NCBI GenBank assembly: GCA_946222995.1
Contig: CAMIOS010000010.1
Location: forward strand, 1-64,000
Reading direction: 5' to 3'
From: an uncultured Enhydrobacter sp.
Lineage (GTDB): Bacteria; Pseudomonadota; Gammaproteobacteria; Pseudomonadales; Moraxellaceae
DNA length: 64,000 nucleotides
How positions within the stretch are numbered: the stretch's first letter is position 1; each line of letters opens with the position of its first letter. The translations under genes and the position numbers were made by a program. Under the pieces are notes generated by a model, which saw only the letters and a list, made by a program, of their open reading frames with translations, made no database searches and had not been told where the DNA came from. Of this stretch, positions 9,058 through 17,361 are shown in pieces.

Positions 9058-9645
9058 TTAAAAAAACTCCCTCAACAACCAGCCCACCGCCCCAATCACC
9101 AACACCGCCAAAATCGTTTGCACAAAGAAAAACACCTGATGTTCACGGATAAACCTCACAATTCGCTTGGCAAGCTCCGACTGGGTAATCGTAATCATAT
9201 CAAACTTTTGGCTATCGGTCTGCGCATCTAACATCGCCAAATGCGAAAGCACCATCTGCCAGCCCTGCTCGCCATAGAGCACCGAATGAAACGGCATCAC
9301 CTCACCAAAACGGTCATCATTTAAATGCCAGCTTTCTAACACCAACGCCTGCATCACCCAAAATCGAAAACGCCGAGCTTTAATGGGCGAAAAATCCAGC
9401 GTCTTCATATCATGATGGCGGGGGTCTTTTTCTAGCAAACCTTTTAAAGTTAGCAAATCTTTCTTAGTGCCTTCAACACATTGAAAAAACTGAAAATTCG
9501 AATAACAAAGCACGCCTGTGATATTATGTTTAGGATTAAAAAGCCTTGATTCTTCTCTAATATCTTCAAGGGTTGAACGGTTGAACAGATCCTGTGGCGT
9601 AATCTTACTAACATAAACATATTGATATAATTCGTTTTGTGACAC
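9058..9645 (-). CDS. Membrane-anchored BLUF-domain blue-light sensor
   Basis: A BLUF (blue light using FAD) photoreceptor. Residues 5-100 carry the family's key positions: Tyr11 in VYVS, Asn37 just before the ITGVL strand, Gln55 and the EG turn in FFQCVEG, and Trp96-Val-Met98 in the last strand (the semi-conserved Trp/Met pair). No effector such as EAL or adenylyl cyclase is fused. Instead residues 140-168 are amphipathic and end in basic residues, and 170-195 form a single hydrophobic helix at the very C-terminus, so the protein looks tail-anchored in the inner membrane with the sensor in the cytoplasm. Acinetobacter BlsA is a shorter soluble relative known to control motility and related traits. 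Partner unknown. Confidence 0.88.
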   Translation of the reverse strand: MSQNELYQYVYVSKITPQDLFNRSTLEDIREESRLFNPKHNITGVLCYSNFQFFQCVEGTKKDLLTLKGLLEKDPRHHDMKTLDFSPIKARRFRFWVMQALVLESWHLNDDRFGEVMPFHSVLYGEQGWQMVLSHLAMLDAQTDSQKFDMITITQSELAKRIVRFIREHQVFFFVQTILAVLVIGAVGWLLREFF

Positions 9646-9778
9646 GCCTATTCCTTAAATCAATATTACATAAGTTAATCAGTTTGTTACTTATTATAAC
9701 ATGCTTAGAAAGATTAACAAATTATATACTTATATCAACCTCATGGTTTAGGAATACTGCATAACTAAATTAAGCATT

Positions 9779-9808
9779 AAAAAAGCGAGTTATCAAAACT
9801 CGCTTTTT
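9779..9808 (-). terminator. Rho-independent terminator of ccoNOQP
   Basis: Stem GCGAGT (9785-9790) pairs with ACTCGC (9798-9803) around a 7-nt loop. A-tract and T-tract flank both sides, so it can work on either strand. It lies 15 bp beyond the ccoP stop on the minus strand. Confidence 0.85.
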
Positions 9809-9822
9809 CAAAAATCAACCTA

Positions 9823-10938
9823 TCATTTGGCTGCACTTGCCGCAGCGGGCGCTGCTGTTGGGGGAACAAAATCCTTAGTATGATCAGCCAATGAGTAAAC
9901 ATACGCCGCTAACAATAAAATACGCTCATTACCCAGCTTAGTATCCCAATGTGGCATAATACCTGCACGTCCATTACGAATGGTGGTTTGTACTGTTTCT
10001 CGATCACCGCCATATAACCAAGTATTATCGGTAAGATTTAATGCACCGACTTGTTGATTACCTTGAGCAGTTGCGCCATGACACACCACACAATTTTTCT
10101 CAAAGATGGCTTTACCTTGAGCAACTAATGTTGGATCTAATGCACCATTTGCTTTTGAACCATGCTCAGTAGAAAGCGATAATACATACTCAGCTGCTGC
10201 TCTGACACCATCTTCACCAATTTGGGGTTTCCATGCTGGCATACCGCCGACACGCCCATGTTCAATGGTTTGGATAATGCGCTCTGGCTTACCACCATAA
10301 ATCCAATCATTATCTGTAAGGTTAGGGAAGCCTTTAGCACCATGCGCTTGTGAACCATGACAAACCGAACAGTTTTGTAAAAATAATCTTTGACCGATTT
10401 TAATGGCTTGTGGATTTTTTGATAATTTTTCTACAGTTGGACCTAATGCTAAAATTTGATTGTCAATCTCGCTTTTTAGCGCTGCATCAGGTTCAGCTTT
10501 TTTCTCTTGTTCAGCTTGTAGTTTAGTCAAATTAGCAATTTGTGCAGTAACGGCTGGATCCTGTAAAATTTTTTCATTCACCGTCTTAGTAAATACAGCG
10601 TTATTGCTTTGTAGGTCGCTAGCAAGTTCGTTAGCACTTGTCCAAGGCACCTCTTGACCATCCACTTTTACTGTGGTAATACCTTTCCAACGTTCTGGCA
10701 CAATTGAGGGAAATAATAATAAGTATAGTAGTGCCCAAGCCATCGTGCCAAAGAAAATAACTAACCACCATTTGGGTAATGGACGGTCATATTCTTGGAT
10801 ACCATCATACGCATGACCTGTGGTGCCATCATCTTGCATCGTCGGGCGGTAACCTAAGGTACCAACCAGCCAATACAAAATCCATAACCAACAGCCGAGC
10901 GAAAAAATGGTAACCCAAATACTCCAAAATAGGCTCAT
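9823..10938 (-). CDS. ccoP: cbb3-type cytochrome c oxidase subunit CcoP (diheme cytochrome c)
   Basis: CcoP relays electrons from soluble cytochrome c towards CcoO and the CcoN active site. The 371 residues show two N-terminal membrane helices (about 3-25 and 55-76), then two cytochrome c domains with CSVCH (about 190) and CVVCH (about 282) heme-binding motifs, each with a downstream GMPAW- or IMPHW-type axial methionine. The helical linker between the membrane part and first heme domain is long. The tail is alanine/proline-rich. It overlaps ccoQ by 4 bp and is followed by a strong terminator. Confidence 0.96.
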   Translation of the reverse strand: MSLFWSIWVTIFSLGCWLWILYWLVGTLGYRPTMQDDGTTGHAYDGIQEYDRPLPKWWLVIFFGTMAWALLYLLLFPSIVPERWKGITTVKVDGQEVPWTSANELASDLQSNNAVFTKTVNEKILQDPAVTAQIANLTKLQAEQEKKAEPDAALKSEIDNQILALGPTVEKLSKNPQAIKIGQRLFLQNCSVCHGSQAHGAKGFPNLTDNDWIYGGKPERIIQTIEHGRVGGMPAWKPQIGEDGVRAAAEYVLSLSTEHGSKANGALDPTLVAQGKAIFEKNCVVCHGATAQGNQQVGALNLTDNTWLYGGDRETVQTTIRNGRAGIMPHWDTKLGNERILLLAAYVYSLADHTKDFVPPTAAPAAASAAK

Positions 10939-11108
10939 TTTTTATCCTTATTGCGTGTAGATGCCGTTAATTCCTCATCATCCATCGCAAGTTTTGCGTC
11001 TTCTTCAAATCGTTTGCGATTTTTTGGGGAATAAGCCCACCAAACAATCGCAATAAAGGCAATAAATGCTGATACAGTGGCAATGCTTTGTAATGTACCT
11101 ACGCCCAT
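10935..11108 (-). CDS. ccoQ: cbb3-type oxidase subunit CcoQ
   Basis: CcoQ is the small single-helix subunit that stabilises the cbb3 complex. The start chosen is the ATG at 11108 (product begins MGVGTLQ), preceded by AAGGA inside the end of ccoO; the longer reading frame is only the overlap with ccoO. The 57 residues give one membrane helix (about 7-27) containing the family's WWAYSPKNRKRFEEDA pattern, then a charged cytoplasmic tail. It overlaps ccoP by 4 bp and follows ccoO after 4 bp, so translation of the operon is coupled. Confidence 0.9.
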   Translation of the reverse strand: MGVGTLQSIATVSAFIAFIAIVWWAYSPKNRKRFEEDAKLAMDDEELTASTRNKDKK

Positions 11109-11112
11109 AGCA

Positions 11113-11730
11113 TTACCGTTGTCCTTGCATAGCAGTACCAAGCTGCTGTAAATAGGCAACCACCGCATCTAATTCGGTTTTGCCCTGTACGGCATCCGGT
11201 GCTGCCGCAATATCAGCATCACTATAAGGCACACCAAAGCGGTCACGGAACAATTTCATTTTTGCTTGAACTTCTTCACCATTTACCCCATTTTTGGCAA
11301 GCCAAGGGAACGCTGGCATCACAGATTCAGGCACTAACGAGCGTGGATCGATCAAGTGTTCACGTTGCCAATCATCTGAGTAGCGTCCACCCACACGGGC
11401 AAGATCGGGACCTGTACGTTTTGAACCCCACAAAAATGGGTGATCCCAGGCAGACTCTGCTGCACGAGAGTATGGTCCATAACGCTCAACTTCAGCACGC
11501 AGCGGACGTACCATTTGTGTATGGCAAACGTGACAACCTTCACGGATATAAATATCACGTCCTTCTAACTCTAATGCTGTCCAAGGTTTCATATTAGGTA
11601 AAGGTTGGTTAACTTCTTTGGTAAAAACTAGCGGTACAATCTCTACTAACGTTGCAAAACTTATTGATACCACAATCAAAAGCAGCAATAGACCTGTATT
11701 TTTTTCAATAATTTCATGATTTAACTTCAT
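11113..11730 (-). CDS. ccoO: cbb3-type oxidase subunit CcoO (monoheme cytochrome c)
   Basis: The membrane-anchored monoheme subunit that passes electrons to CcoN. The 205 residues match the family. One N-terminal membrane helix (about 13-35) is followed by a single heme c site REGCHVCH (about 63), the conserved MVRPLRAE stretch, the YGPYS..ESAWDHPFLWGSKRTGPDLARVGGRYSD block (quoted in pieces), and a VMPAFPWL axial methionine. It lies 14 bp after ccoN. Confidence 0.96.
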   Translation of the reverse strand: MKLNHEIIEKNTGLLLLLIVVSISFATLVEIVPLVFTKEVNQPLPNMKPWTALELEGRDIYIREGCHVCHTQMVRPLRAEVERYGPYSRAAESAWDHPFLWGSKRTGPDLARVGGRYSDDWQREHLIDPRSLVPESVMPAFPWLAKNGVNGEEVQAKMKLFRDRFGVPYSDADIAAAPDAVQGKTELDAVVAYLQQLGTAMQGQR

Positions 11731-11744
11731 GATACGTCTACCCC

Positions 11745-13214
11745 TTACACTTGTTGTGGATTAGCAGGATCAATACCTGCAGTTGGTTCTAATACCACAT
11801 TGTGCTGTACTGCAGAAGAAGCAATTGTTTTATAGACATTATATGCCATCACACCCATGCCTGATAAATACAGTAGACCACCAAATGCACGACCGATATA
11901 AGGATAATGTGAAAATAACACCGTATCAACAAAACTATAAACCAGCGTACCATCTGGATTAGTCGCACGCCACATCATACCTTGACCAATACCTGAAATC
12001 CACATAGAAACAATGTAGAAAATAGTCCCAGCGGTAGCAAGCCAAAAGTGAACGGTAATTAAATCCGTTGAATACATTTTTTGTTTATTCCAAATACGTG
12101 GAATCAACACATAGAGCGAGCCAATGGTAACCATACCAACCCAGCCTAATGCACCTGAATGTACGTGACCTACTGTCCAGTCTGTATCATGCGATAACGC
12201 ATTGACAGTTTTAATTGACATCATCGGACCTTCAAAGGTTGACATGGCATAAAATGACAATGCCACAATCAAAAAGCGAATAATGGGGTCAGTACGCAAT
12301 TTATCCCAACTACCTGATAAGGTTAACACCCCATTAATCATACCACCCCATGATGGCGCAAATAAAATCAATGAAAACACCATACCCAAAGATTGTGTCC
12401 AATCAGGCAGGGCTGAATAATGCAAATGGTGACCACCTGCCCACATATAAGACGAAATTAACGCCCAAAAGTGGATAATTGATAAACGATAAGAATAAAC
12501 AGGACGCCCAACTTGCACAGGTACAAAGTAATACATCATGCCTAAGAATGCCGCTGTTAGATAAAACCCGACCGCATTATGTCCATACCACCATTGCACC
12601 ATCGCATCTGTTGCACCGCCATATAAAGAATAAGATTTCCAAAATGTCAAAGGTACAGACAAACTATTGACAATATGCAACAGACCAATTGCTAAAATAA
12701 ATGCAGCAAAAAACCAGTTTGCCACATAAATATGCGAGGTTTTACGAATCATCATTGTGCCAAAGAACACAATACCATACGCAATCCAAACCAATGCAAT
12801 TAAAATATCAATTGGCCATTCAAGTTCGGCATACTCTTTTGCTGAGGTGATACCAAGCGGTAACGTAATTATCGCGGCAACAATCACTAAGTTCCAACCC
12901 CAAAAAGTAAACCAAGCCAAATACGGCGCGAACAGGCGAGTTTTACAAGTTCTTTGTACAATATAGTACGAGGTAGCAAATAATGCACAGCCCCCAAATG
13001 CAAAAATCACCGCATTGGTGTGCAAAGGGCGCAAGTGACTAAATGTCAACCAAGGAATACCAAAATTAAGAGCGGGCCATGCTAATTCAGAGGCAATAAA
13101 CACCCCGACGCCCATACCGACGATACCATACACAACCGCCATGATAGAGAATAACTTAATTATCGTTACCTCATAATCATCGGTCGTAGGTACTGCTGTT
13201 GTTTGTAAATTCAT
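11745..13214 (-). CDS. ccoN: cbb3-type oxidase catalytic subunit CcoN
   Basis: The heme-copper oxidase catalytic subunit (low-spin heme b, high-spin heme b3 and CuB) of a high-affinity proton-pumping terminal oxidase. The frame opens at 13277, but the ATG at 13214 follows AAAGGAAA at good spacing and gives 489 residues beginning MNLQTTA. About twelve hydrophobic helices are present. Metal ligands are recognisable: HTNAVIFAF (heme b), WWYGHNAVGF for the CuB histidine, SYMWAGGHHLHY for the CuB pair, and GHVHSGALGW for the hemes. It leads the ccoN-O-Q-P operon. The assembly genes ccoGHIS are not in this window. Confidence 0.97.
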   Translation of the reverse strand: MNLQTTAVPTTDDYEVTIIKLFSIMAVVYGIVGMGVGVFIASELAWPALNFGIPWLTFSHLRPLHTNAVIFAFGGCALFATSYYIVQRTCKTRLFAPYLAWFTFWGWNLVIVAAIITLPLGITSAKEYAELEWPIDILIALVWIAYGIVFFGTMMIRKTSHIYVANWFFAAFILAIGLLHIVNSLSVPLTFWKSYSLYGGATDAMVQWWYGHNAVGFYLTAAFLGMMYYFVPVQVGRPVYSYRLSIIHFWALISSYMWAGGHHLHYSALPDWTQSLGMVFSLILFAPSWGGMINGVLTLSGSWDKLRTDPIIRFLIVALSFYAMSTFEGPMMSIKTVNALSHDTDWTVGHVHSGALGWVGMVTIGSLYVLIPRIWNKQKMYSTDLITVHFWLATAGTIFYIVSMWISGIGQGMMWRATNPDGTLVYSFVDTVLFSHYPYIGRAFGGLLYLSGMGVMAYNVYKTIASSAVQHNVVLEPTAGIDPANPQQV

Positions 13215-13770
13215 TCGATGATTTCCTTTACAGCCTATATTATCAACAAGTTCACGCCTGTTTTGCTGAGCAAACATGTGATTATAAGGTCGACTGGTTT
13301 ACTAACTAATCACTAAACTCTTATAAAATAAGGGTTTAACCGTAAAACCTTACCCAATAACCACAACTTCTAATCACTCACTTTTTACCATGTCGTCATT
13401 AGATAAAACCACGAAAACGTGGCATAAACTCTCGATTAAAAATCTAAATAATTAACTAGGTATTGTAACTTAAACTTTGCTAAATATCACCTAATGTAAT
13501 GTCTATCACACAAAAAAAATTCCATAACTCATTATAATACGAAAAAGTAAAAAAACCATAAAATTTGTAAGGGATTTTTTACGGATGATTCACTTATTGT
13601 GACTTAGATAAACAATGCCCATCAAATCATGTAAGGTTAGCAAAAAATTTCTGGTCAAAAAGACAAAGTGAAAATCAATAAACATACAAAGATTGTCAAA
13701 TAGCAAAAAAGTGGTTAATATGCTCACACTAAAATGTAATCACTGATAAATTTTAAGAAAGAAGAATATT
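13215..13770. other. Divergent intergenic region between ccoN and the SCP2 gene
   Basis: About 555 AT-rich bases that should carry the ccoN promoter (minus) and the SCP2-gene promoter (plus). The palindrome ATTATAAT at 13531-13538 gives a TATAAT on both strands, but neither strand has a matching -35 at 16-18 bp. I searched by eye for an FNR/ANR box (TTGAT-N4-ATCAA), expected for a microaerobic oxidase. I found only the half-site ATCAA at 13624 with a poor partner. No ORF or RNA gene seen. Confidence 0.45.
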
Positions 13771-14160
13771 ATGGCAAAATTTTTGACCCAACCTTGGTTT
13801 GACCAAGTTGACCAACTTACCGAGCAAGCAGGTGATTTAAACTTATCGCCTGCTATTAAAAATATTTCAATTAATCTTAATGTGACGGAAAGCACCGGCG
13901 ATAAAGTGAGTGCCTCGTTTTATAATGGTATGTTACATCAAGGCACCAAATCAGATGCGTTAACCACGCTAAATTTAGATAGCGATACTTTAAAAGCCGT
14001 ATTTTTAGACCGTGACATGAATAAAGCAATGGAAGCCTTTATGGCCGGTAAAATCCGAGTAGAGGGTGATATGGGACAGTTAATGTCAATCCAGACTGCC
14101 AGTGTTAGCCCCGAACAAAAACAGCTTTTCCAAAAAATTTTGGCTATGACTGAAATCTAA
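13771..14160 (+). CDS. SCP2 sterol-binding-fold protein
   Basis: A 129-residue cytoplasmic protein of the SCP2 (sterol carrier protein 2) fold, a small lipid-binding domain. Hallmarks are the beta strands with VSASFYNGMLHQ, the LDSDTLKAVFLDRDMNKAMEAFMAGKIRVEGDMGQLM block, where the GKIRVEGD step is typical, and the closing short helix. The ligand is unknown. The ATG is preceded by AAGAAAGAAG. It stands alone, followed by a terminator at 14240-14275. Confidence 0.85.
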   Translation: MAKFLTQPWFDQVDQLTEQAGDLNLSPAIKNISINLNVTESTGDKVSASFYNGMLHQGTKSDALTTLNLDSDTLKAVFLDRDMNKAMEAFMAGKIRVEGDMGQLMSIQTASVSPEQKQLFQKILAMTEI

Positions 14161-14197
14161 CTTTGAGTGACGCTTACTTAATTGCTTAATCACTTAA

Positions 14198-14509
14198 TCA
14201 ATGGTGCGTAAGCCTAAACATAAGCGCAATACCTAATACAAAAAAAACCATCATCATCAACGGATGGTTTTTTTTATGCGTTGTTAATAAGCTTGCAAAT
14301 ACCCCTGAATAGCGGGCAGAAATATAAGAAATAGAATCAACATCGTTATCTGTCGATTGGTTTTTGATAGGCTGAGCAACCAAGTGAGCGGTGGAAAAAT
14401 CAGAGGATTGGTGATGAATTGTAGAGGGAGCAGTGGATTTTTCTGAATTCATGGGGTGAAATCCCAAATTAACAGCCGGTAAGACCCGTTTAGAAAATAT
14501 TACATTCAC
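14198..14509 (-). CDS. Hypothetical small protein with one C-terminal membrane helix
   Basis: Not recognised. The 103-residue frame has a Ser/Thr/His/Gln-rich, probably disordered N-terminal part (1-60). A segment ARYSGVFASLLTTHKKNHPL then leads into one membrane helix MMMVFFVLGIALMF at the end, suggesting an inner-membrane tail anchor. The start is uncertain: an internal ATG at 14452 (MNSEKS) would remove 19 residues, and neither has a strong ribosome-binding site. The codons for KKNHPLMMMVFF double as the terminator hairpin at 14240-14275. The coherent anchor with flanking basic residues argues for a real gene, but the evidence is modest. Confidence 0.5.
   Translation of the reverse strand: MNVIFSKRVLPAVNLGFHPMNSEKSTAPSTIHHQSSDFSTAHLVAQPIKNQSTDNDVDSISYISARYSGVFASLLTTHKKNHPLMMMVFFVLGIALMFRLTHH
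14240..14275 (+). terminator. Rho-independent terminator after the SCP2 gene
   Basis: AACCATC (14246-14252) pairs with GATGGTT (14263-14269) around a 10-nt loop, preceded by seven A and followed by eight or more T. It fits termination of the plus-strand SCP2 gene 80 bp upstream. It lies inside the small minus-strand ORF 14198-14509. Confidence 0.75.
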
Positions 14510-14683
14510 TAAGACGGCACGAAATAATTGATATATGTTTTACAATAATATAATAAATTAATAATTTCAATCAAAAACAAAGCATTAGCAAGTAACCTTA
14601 ATATTTTGTTACAATTTACAAAATATTTTGATTGATTCTATAGTCAAACGGCTGTTAATCCGTTTTGATAAAACACTGCTATA

Positions 14684-14715
14684 AAAAAAGCCATGTGTTA
14701 ACACCATGGCTTTTT
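14684..14715 (-). terminator. Rho-independent terminator after the 324-residue protein gene
   Basis: GCCATG (14690-14695) pairs with CATGGC (14705-14710) around TGTTAACAC, with A-tract and T-tract on the two sides. It is 27 bp beyond the minus-strand gene ending at 14743. Confidence 0.85.
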
Positions 14716-14742
14716 AAGTTCCAATAAACCTTAATCAAGGAA

Positions 14743-15717
14743 TTAATTGGTGAGCTGATTATCCGCAAAAATTGTACCTTGTAGCCAGATATTGGCTTGA
14801 ATATAATCCCCAACGTTGATCGTTGCAACCATATTGGCTCGATTGGCGGCTATCCGAACCACAACAGGATTATCAAGACTTTCACGCAAAATTGCCACAT
14901 CCAAGAGTTCAAACTCGATGCCATTAAACGTGGTGGGCTGCTTGCCCAATACTTGCCCTTGACACCATGCCTCATCTTGTTGTCCCATGGTATCGCCAAA
15001 TAAATAGGCACACATATGACCGACATTGATTTCGATGGGCTCAAGCGGCAAGTCATCTTTAGCAGGTTGCCATTTGGCAATTTGGGCTTCGAGGTCGACT
15101 GGGGCGACATTGTTATTTTTGCTTAAAATATCATTGAAAGCCCGATGGTAGCGAATAGCACTGGGCTCATCCACCACAATAACTTCCGAGCGCTTGCTTA
15201 AACTAACTTCGTAAGCGAAAGCCGCTAAGTTCACATAGTACCGAATATCACGCTCATAATTAGCTTGATTAATTGCATAAAGTGGATCAAACGCATACAA
15301 AATCGTACCATCATCAGTTTTTAGCCGCAAAATTGCTTCAATCTGTTCGGGACATTGATAGATGGTTTCTATAGTAGCCCACTGCCCATAGGGGCTAGTG
15401 ACACAAGGATAGGCATTGATAAATCGGGTGGGCTTGCCGCCTTCATCAACCGCAATAATTTGTTTGATGTGAATGGGCTGATTGCCGGACAATAAAATGT
15501 GTGATGGCGATGGGTGAGTGGGTTTTAATGGTTTGGGCACGGTGGCATGGTCAATGTGTGCTTGTAACCAATTGGGTACATCTTGAGCGATATTTTGGCT
15601 AAAACAAGACCAATGGTCAGCATGACCGACGGCTTGGTCACAATTAAGCGAAATGGTCTCAGGTGCATGATTTTGGCTTGATGTCGCTGATTGGTTAGGG
15701 GCAGCAGATTGACTCAT
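14743..15717 (-). CDS. Uncharacterised cysteine-containing protein, 324 residues
   Basis: I do not recognise this family. There is no signal peptide or membrane helix, so it should be cytoplasmic. The first 25 residues are Ser/Gln/Asn/Ala-rich and probably disordered. Seven cysteines are spread along it (LNCDQA, WSCFSQ, YPCVTS, YQCPEQ, HMCAYL, AWCQGQ among them), without a clear zinc-knuckle spacing. The middle has aromatic-rich segments (IRYYVNLAAFAYEVSLS) and the C-terminal 60 residues look like alternating beta strands ending in VGDYIQANIWLQGTIF, an OB-like texture. It is monocistronic: a terminator follows and 361 bp precede it. Confidence 0.8.
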   Translation of the reverse strand: MSQSAAPNQSATSSQNHAPETISLNCDQAVGHADHWSCFSQNIAQDVPNWLQAHIDHATVPKPLKPTHPSPSHILLSGNQPIHIKQIIAVDEGGKPTRFINAYPCVTSPYGQWATIETIYQCPEQIEAILRLKTDDGTILYAFDPLYAINQANYERDIRYYVNLAAFAYEVSLSKRSEVIVVDEPSAIRYHRAFNDILSKNNNVAPVDLEAQIAKWQPAKDDLPLEPIEINVGHMCAYLFGDTMGQQDEAWCQGQVLGKQPTTFNGIEFELLDVAILRESLDNPVVVRIAANRANMVATINVGDYIQANIWLQGTIFADNQLTN

Positions 15718-16078
15718 GGTGTCATCCTTTAAATAATTTATCGAATGTTAAAACCGCTTAATGTATCAAAATTTGGTTTAAATTGTCTGGGTTGACAGTG
15801 TTATGGGGGCAACCCATTATTTTTCACCCTAAAGAACGCTAAAAAACCCATAAATTGCTGTTTTAAAGAAATGTTTGTTTAAAAATCACCAAAAAATTTA
15901 TGGTAATTTAAATTAAATATGAAACCTTGAATAGGAAACTGAGTAATGCGTGAATTTAACTTGATTGGTAACATGCGTAAGTTATAAACGCATTTTTACC
16001 CATAAATTTTTGCCAAAATAGGCGCAAAATATGGCAAACTACAGCATTTTTGACAACTTAATGGTGTGAGAAAACACG
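15718..16078. other. Divergent intergenic region upstream of the lolC-type gene
   Basis: An AT-rich divergent region of 361 bp. It contains a candidate lolC promoter at 15961-15988. It also has a TTGACA at 15792-15797 spaced 17 bp from CATTAT at 15815-15820. An inverted repeat GGGTTG (15789-15794) / CAACCC (15810-15815) overlaps the latter and could be an operator or part of a hairpin. No ORF is supported. Confidence 0.45.
15961..15988 (+). promoter_or_regulatory. Candidate sigma-70 promoter for the lolC-lolD operon
   Basis: TTGATT at 15961-15966 and TATAAA at 15983-15988 are separated by 16 bp, about 90 bp upstream of the ATG at 16079. By-eye call. Confidence 0.42.
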
Positions 16079-17317
16079 ATGTTTCGACCTTTGGCATTGT
16101 TTTTGGGCTTGCGATACACTCGGGCTGAACGAAGTAACCGATTTATCTCGTTTATTTCGCTGATATCAATGATTGGATTAACGCTTGGGGTGGCAGTGTT
16201 AATCACGGTCTTATCGGTGATGAACGGGTTTGATAGAGAGTTAAAAACTCGGATTTTGGGCATGGTACCACAAGCCACAGTTACCGCACCCCAGATTATT
16301 CCCGATTGGCAAAAACTGGCGGCAGATATCAAAAAAAACCCCAAGGTCGATGCGGTTGCCCCGTTTATTCAGCTGCAAGGGATGCTCACCGCCAATGGTG
16401 AGGTAGCAGGCGTGATGGTGACGGGGATTGAACCTGAGTATGAAAAACAAGTGTCGATTGTGCAGCAACATATGATGACCGGCAAGATTGATACGCTCAA
16501 GGCAGGGCAATTTGACATTGTGATTGGACGACAGCTTGCCACAGCGTTACAGGTGACTGTGGGTGATAAAGTCACGTTGGTATTGCCCGAAGCTTCACCA
16601 TCACCGGCGGGCGTGATTCCACGTTTTAAACGGTTTACCGTGTCGGGAGTATTTGATATCAGTCCAGAGGTCAATAACGTGATGGCGTTTATCCCCATGA
16701 ATGATGCGGCAAAGCTGTTACGCCTGCCTGATGGGGCGCAAGGCATTCGCATGAAGCTTAATGACTTATTTGCTGCCCCACAAGTTGCCCAGCAGGCGGC
16801 GGATTTAGCCCCTGGTTTGTCGCTGCTTGCCAATGATTGGACGACCACACATGGCAATTTGTTTGGGGCAATTAAGATGGAAAAAGCCATGATTGGACTG
16901 TTACTGTTTTTTATTGTGATTGTCGCTGCCTTTAATATTGTGTCATCGCTGATCATGCTCGTGACTGATAAAAAAGCGGATATTGCAATTTTAAAAACCT
17001 TTGGTGCATCGCCCAAGTTGATCACCCAAGTGTTTATGGTGCAAGGCATGATTATCGGCGTGATCGGTACATTGGCGGGGACGGTGTTTGGGGTAATTTT
17101 GGCATTGTCGATTAGTCGGGTGGTGGGATTTATTAATACTTCATTTAATTTACATTTGTTTGATGCGTATTTTGTCAATTATTTGCCGGCTGAACTTGAA
17201 TGGCTTGATGTGCTCATTATTACCTCAGCGTCATTTTTGATAAGCTTTTTGATGACGATTTATCCAGCGCGTCGTGCGGCAAATATTCAGCCTGCTCAGA
17301 CCTTGCGTTATGAGTGA
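16079..17317 (+). CDS. Lipoprotein-releasing ABC transporter permease (LolC/LolE family, probably LolF-type)
   Basis: An inner-membrane permease that extracts mature outer-membrane lipoproteins and passes them to LolA. The 412 residues have one N-terminal membrane helix (about 20-48), a periplasmic MacB_PCD-like domain (about 50-265), and three FtsX-type helices (about 275-405). Conserved landmarks are the RYTRA..NRFISFIS start, ILGMVPQATV, and DKKADIAILKTFGASP in the cytoplasmic loop. It is followed after 44 bp by lolD. Only one permease gene is present, not separate lolC and lolE, which is the LolF arrangement where one permease acts as homodimer. I leave the symbol blank because LolC, LolE and LolF cannot be separated by eye. 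Confidence 0.93.
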   Translation: MFRPLALFLGLRYTRAERSNRFISFISLISMIGLTLGVAVLITVLSVMNGFDRELKTRILGMVPQATVTAPQIIPDWQKLAADIKKNPKVDAVAPFIQLQGMLTANGEVAGVMVTGIEPEYEKQVSIVQQHMMTGKIDTLKAGQFDIVIGRQLATALQVTVGDKVTLVLPEASPSPAGVIPRFKRFTVSGVFDISPEVNNVMAFIPMNDAAKLLRLPDGAQGIRMKLNDLFAAPQVAQQAADLAPGLSLLANDWTTTHGNLFGAIKMEKAMIGLLLFFIVIVAAFNIVSSLIMLVTDKKADIAILKTFGASPKLITQVFMVQGMIIGVIGTLAGTVFGVILALSISRVVGFINTSFNLHLFDAYFVNYLPAELEWLDVLIITSASFLISFLMTIYPARRAANIQPAQTLRYE

Positions 17318-17361
17318 TTTCACCTGTTAATTGTAAAAATAGCGTAAAGTAAGGATAGGGT

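Noticed and set aside
13600..13690. Possible FNR/ANR box for the cbb3 operon
   Set aside because: Only the ATCAA half-sites match; the partner half-sites agree at two positions or fewer, so I do not call a site.
16369..17178. A 269-codon open frame on the minus strand, antisense to the Lol permease gene
   Set aside because: It is a shadow of the permease gene: composition follows the plus-strand codon pattern, there is no ribosome-binding site, and the product has no domain-like features.
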